Of a stretch of DNA of 64,000 nt, positions 60,910 through 64,000 are shown piece after piece. Position numbers and translations under genes: made by a program. The notes under the pieces are model-generated. The model was not told where the DNA came from and made no database searches. It was given only the letters and a program-made list of their open reading frames with translations. The stretch is from CALVLD01 sp964467585 (GTDB lineage: Bacteria > Bacillota > Clostridia > Christensenellales > CAG-138). The number at the start of each line of letters is the position of its first letter. The first letter of the stretch is position 1. Location of the stretch: positions 186,001-250,000 of the forward strand of contig CAYXRF010000001.1 of NCBI GenBank assembly GCA_964467585.1, read 5' to 3'.

Positions 60910-62442
60910 GTGCTTGCAAAGCTGAAAAGCTGTGGCCTTATTGGTATCAACGGTTGTCCTGTCAGCGTTGAGGTGGATTTGTCGTATGGCTTTGTTCGAT
61001 ATGACACAGTTGGCTTGCCTGATAATGCGGTAAAGGAGTCTAAAGAGAGGGTCAGGTCCGCGATTATCAACAGCGGATACTCTTTTCCGGATGCACGGAT
61101 AGTTATCAATCTGGCGCCCGCGGATATACGAAAGGCGGGCACCATTTATGACCTGCCGATTGCTTTGGGCATTCTTGCTGCTCAGGGAATCATTCCGGTT
61201 GACTCCGCAGAAAAGTATGTTACTCTCGGAGAATTGGCTTTGGACGGTTCCGTCAGAGGGATTACGGGCGTGCTTCCGATGATAATTGACGCGCATGATC
61301 GCGGGGATAGATGCGTGTTGCTGTCGGCTGAAAATGCGGAAGAAGCTGCTTGCGTTGACGGAATGATGGTGATCCCTATATCGTCGCTTCAGGACGCCTG
61401 TCGTTTTCTTCGTCACGATATTGACATTCCTCCTTTTCCAACCGTTGAATGGAACAGCTCTGACACAAGATTTTCGCATGACTTTTGCCATATTAAGGGG
61501 CAGCAATCCGCGAAGCGCGCAGCAGAGATTGCGGTTGCGGGCAATCACAACATATTGATGATCGGCACTCCCGGTTCGGGCAAAACAATGCTTGCAAGGA
61601 GCATTCCTTCGATTCTTCCCGAGCTTACTTTGCAGGAGGCAATGGAAATAACAAGGATTCATTCTGTCGCAGGAGAATTGCGCGGATGCGGAGGCTTGGT
61701 ACGCGAACGCCCATTCAGAGCGCCTCATCACTCAGCGTCGATTCCCGCGCTTGTCGGCGGGGGAGCAAACGCTTTACCGGGAGAAATCAGCCTGTCGCAT
61801 TACGGCGTTTTGTTCATGGATGAGTTTCCGGAGTTTCCGTCAAGCGTTCTCGAAGCGTTAAGGCAGCCGCTTGAGGACGGAATAGTTACAATAACCAGAG
61901 CGGCGGCAAAGGCGACATATCCTGCGGACTTCATGCTTGTTGCCGCTATGAATCCATGTCCCTGTGGCAACTTCGGTTCAAAGATAAAGGAGTGCAGATG
62001 TACTCCCATGCAGATCAGCAGATACAGAAATCGCATAAGCGCTCCATTGCTTGATCGTCTTGACATTCATGTTGAAATGACAGAGGTGAGCTATGAGGAT
62101 TTGACGTCAACCTCTGAAGGCGAATGCTCTGCCTCAATTAGAGAACGTGTATGCCGCGCCCGCAGAATTCAGCGTGCAAGATATGCTGACGAGGGAATAC
62201 TTTACAACTCACAGCTCGGGAACATACAGCTTCAGCGATACTGTCGCATGAGTGCGGAGGCAGAACAGCTTTTGAAAGTTGCGTATACCAAGCTAAAGCT
62301 TTCGGCACGCGCATATACACGAGTTATAAAGGTTGCAAGAACAATAGCGGATATCGATATGGTTGAGGAGATTGGCAGGCGCCACATTGCGGAGGCAGTT
62401 CAGTACAGAGGGCTTGACGAAAAGTATTGGGGTGCGCTGTGA
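60910..62442 (+). CDS. comM: YifB/ComM-family Mg-chelatase-like AAA+ ATPase
   Basis: The 510-residue protein has an N-terminal Lon-protease-like fold (KSCGLIGINGCPVSVEVDLS), an AAA+ Mg-chelatase domain with Walker A GTPGSGKTMLAR and LFMDEFPEF, a zinc-type CPCGNFGSKIKECRC cluster and the C-terminal helical domain. ComM is a hexameric helicase that speeds branch migration during natural transformation. The start is GTG with GGAAGTGAT upstream. Its stop overlaps the dprA start (GTGA). Confidence 0.94.
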   Translation: MLAKLKSCGLIGINGCPVSVEVDLSYGFVRYDTVGLPDNAVKESKERVRSAIINSGYSFPDARIVINLAPADIRKAGTIYDLPIALGILAAQGIIPVDSAEKYVTLGELALDGSVRGITGVLPMIIDAHDRGDRCVLLSAENAEEAACVDGMMVIPISSLQDACRFLRHDIDIPPFPTVEWNSSDTRFSHDFCHIKGQQSAKRAAEIAVAGNHNILMIGTPGSGKTMLARSIPSILPELTLQEAMEITRIHSVAGELRGCGGLVRERPFRAPHHSASIPALVGGGANALPGEISLSHYGVLFMDEFPEFPSSVLEALRQPLEDGIVTITRAAAKATYPADFMLVAAMNPCPCGNFGSKIKECRCTPMQISRYRNRISAPLLDRLDIHVEMTEVSYEDLTSTSEGECSASIRERVCRARRIQRARYADEGILYNSQLGNIQLQRYCRMSAEAEQLLKVAYTKLKLSARAYTRVIKVARTIADIDMVEEIGRRHIAEAVQYRGLDEKYWGAL

Positions 62443-63554
62443 ACGAATACACAGAAAACGATATTACTTGGCTTTGGCTTAGCAGATCACTTGGAACTTC
62501 GGTAAAGCTGATTGATAACCTTGTCGGCGTTAACGATGGTATTTGCGATTTGCGCAAAAAGGCAACAGCACACGAGCTTAACTGCGAGGGGGTGCTTCAG
62601 CAGGAACAGCTTACAAAGCTTGAAAAAAACGCACATGATGAATCAATGTACGAGTTTATCGATAAGCTGGATTCTTTAAGCATTACTGCCGTTACACGCT
62701 CATCGGAAAGCTATCCGCAGCTGCTTGCACACATATATGATCCTCCGATTGTTCTTTACGTTAAAGGAAGGCTCAAAAGCAATATTCAGCGTCCGATATC
62801 AATTATTGGCTCCCGAAAACCATCCCGCTACGGATTGGATATGGCGGAGGTGTTTGCACAAAAGCTTGCGGAACGCGGATTTTGTGTTGTTTCGGGTATG
62901 GCTATAGGGTGTGACTCAGCGGCGGCAAAAGGCGCACTGAAAGCAATGGGCAATGATTATCCAACGATTGCCGTTTTGGGAAGCGGCGTTAATGTCGTCT
63001 ATCCGCCCACGGGGAAGCAACTCTATGATGAGATAATCTCTCGCGGTGCGGTTATTTCAGAATTTTTGCCAAATTCTACACCCACAGCATTTTCCTTTCC
63101 GCAAAGAAACAGAATAATCAGCGGACTGTCAAAGGGCGTTCTTGTGATTGAAGCAGGTGAAAAAAGCGGTACAATGATAACAGTAGACTTTGCTCAAGAA
63201 CAAGGCAGGGACGTTTTTGCAATCCCGGGCAGACTTACTGACAGAATGAGCATGGGAACAAATTCTCTAATAAAAAGCGGCTACGCAAAGCCTGTATTTG
63301 ATATTGAAGACATTCTATATGAGTATGGTATGCCCATTGAAGACACGCCCCCATCGATAATTGCTCAGGTTAACACGGCGGAGCTGCATCCAATTCAGCA
63401 GCAGGTGTACGAGATATTGCTGAGAGGGGAACGTAATGTCGATGAATTGTGTGACGAAACACATATTTCAATGTCTGAACTGAATACATACTTGACAGAA
63501 ATGGAATTATCGGGAATAATAAAGCAATTGTCGTACAGACTGTACAGCGTTTGA
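62439..63554 (+). CDS. dprA: DNA-processing protein DprA
   Basis: The 371-residue protein has a helical N-terminal region, the Rossmann-like DprA domain (ISIIGSRKPSRYGLDMAE, VSGMAIGCDSAAAKGAL, GSGVNVVYPP, EFLPNSTPTAFSFPQRNRII, EAGEKSGTMITVDFA) and a C-terminal winged-helix domain (about 305-371). DprA loads RecA on incoming ssDNA in transformation. The GTG at 62439 overlaps the comM stop; a TTG twelve bases upstream is less likely. Confidence 0.95.
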   Translation: MNEYTENDITWLWLSRSLGTSVKLIDNLVGVNDGICDLRKKATAHELNCEGVLQQEQLTKLEKNAHDESMYEFIDKLDSLSITAVTRSSESYPQLLAHIYDPPIVLYVKGRLKSNIQRPISIIGSRKPSRYGLDMAEVFAQKLAERGFCVVSGMAIGCDSAAAKGALKAMGNDYPTIAVLGSGVNVVYPPTGKQLYDEIISRGAVISEFLPNSTPTAFSFPQRNRIISGLSKGVLVIEAGEKSGTMITVDFAQEQGRDVFAIPGRLTDRMSMGTNSLIKSGYAKPVFDIEDILYEYGMPIEDTPPSIIAQVNTAELHPIQQQVYEILLRGERNVDELCDETHISMSELNTYLTEMELSGIIKQLSYRLYSV

Positions 63555-63593
63555 TGTGCAGCCATTAAGAAAGGGAAAAGGATTACTGCTTAT

Positions 63594-64000
63594 ATGACGG
63601 ATACTCTTGTTATTGTAGAGTCGCCCGCAAAGGCGAAAACAATAGGAAAATACCTTGGAAGCAAATACAAGGTCATTGCTTCCAACGGTCATGTTCGTGA
63701 TTTGCCAAAAAGTCAACTTGGCGTTGACGTTGATAACGGCTTTGCGCCAAAGTATATAACACTTCGCGGCAGAGGCGAGGTTCTTGAAAAGATTCGCAAG
63801 GAAGCAAAGCAGGCAAAGCGTATACTGCTTGCAACCGACCCTGATAGAGAGGGCGAGGCAATATCGTGGCATCTTGCCGCCATACTCAAGCTTGACCCAA
63901 GCAGCGAGTGCAGAGTTGTGTTCAACGAGATCACAAAATCCGTACTGCAGGCGTCCATAAAAAAAGCACGTCCTATCGATGAAAATCTTGTGGATGCTCA
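63594..64000 (+). CDS. topA: DNA topoisomerase I (5' part, cut by window edge)
   Basis: The visible 135 residues begin MTDTLVIVESPAKAKTIGKY and cover most of the TOPRIM domain, with ATDPDREGEAISWHL carrying the metal-binding acidic triad. This is type IA topoisomerase I, which relaxes negative supercoils. The order dprA-topA is conserved in Firmicutes. The catalytic tyrosine and zinc domains lie outside the window. Confidence 0.96.
   Translation, partial: MTDTLVIVESPAKAKTIGKYLGSKYKVIASNGHVRDLPKSQLGVDVDNGFAPKYITLRGRGEVLEKIRKEAKQAKRILLATDPDREGEAISWHLAAILKLDPSSECRVVFNEITKSVLQASIKKARPIDENLVDA

Noticed and set aside
1..64000. CRISPR arrays, insertion sequences, prophage or integrase genes
   Set aside because: No regularly spaced repeats, transposase, integrase or phage structural motifs were seen on either strand.

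Overview
The window is an almost fully coding chromosomal segment of a low-to-moderate GC Gram-positive bacterium, most likely an anaerobic, spore-forming member of class Clostridia. This rests on Firmicutes-type gene order (def-fmt-rsmB-rlmN-prpC-prkC-rsgA-rpe; rplS-rbgA-rnhB-yraN-comM-dprA-topA; mreC-mreD-pbp2; holA-rpsT-gpr), a leucine T-box leader, sporulation/germination genes (ylbJ-like, gpr), the Pta-AckA acetate pathway and strong AGGAGG-type ribosome binding sites. I saw no insertion sequence, prophage, plasmid gene or CRISPR array. Genus-level placement is not possible by eye.

Layout. 1-1784 (minus): the end of a YlbJ-like sporulation protein, then tmcAL. 1897-4116: pta-ackA. 4163-4953: a DUF177 protein and rpmF. 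5063-11400: recD2-comF-rimI-ridA-comEC-holA, ended by a bidirectional terminator shared with rpsT (minus, UUG start). 11912-12829: gpr. 12848-21183 (minus): a protein quality-control block read lon, tig, clpP, clpX, a FAH-family enzyme and rqcH. 21286-33017: a long plus-strand unit from a threonine-synthase-like gene through def, fmt, rsmB, rlmN, prpC, prkC, rsgA and rpe to a type IIA topoisomerase A subunit. 33037-33195: a free-standing tRNA-Ala(GGC) gene. 33206-35893: T-box leader and leuS. 35991-39897 (minus): mreC-mreD-pbp2. 40019-43966: glycerol kinase, an Ldh2-family dehydrogenase and malic enzyme. 44017-49948: transketolase, lepA, hemW, a HAD phosphatase and a small Cys-rich protein. 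50133-50780: a tandem OB-fold SSB-like protein, meeting tail to tail with a type IIA topoisomerase B subunit (minus). 52934-55319: rplS, rbgA, rnhB, yraN. 55333-60881: two large GT-C glycosyltransferases and a GtrA protein. 60910-64000: comM, dprA and the start of topA.

How the genes work together. Most are housekeeping: translation initiation and ribosome maturation (def, fmt, rsmB, rlmN, rsgA, rbgA, lepA, ribosomal proteins), envelope growth (MreCD, PBP2, PrkC/PrpC), proteolysis (Lon, ClpXP, trigger factor, RqcH), DNA replication and repair (holA, recD2, topoisomerases, rnhB) and central carbon flow (glycerol, malate, pentose phosphate, acetate). Four competence-type genes (comF, comEC, comM, dprA) are present, but ComEC lacks the usual C-terminal metallo-beta-lactamase domain.

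The most distinctive locus is 55390-60881. Two different membrane glycosyltransferases, one probably a lipoprotein and the other a protein-mannosyltransferase relative, carry related extracytoplasmic jelly-roll domains at their N-termini. They sit with a GtrA-type flippase inside an otherwise conserved housekeeping block. This looks like a dedicated surface-glycosylation module and is the best candidate here for an undescribed system. A second theme is the joint placement of rqcH with clpXP, lon and tig.
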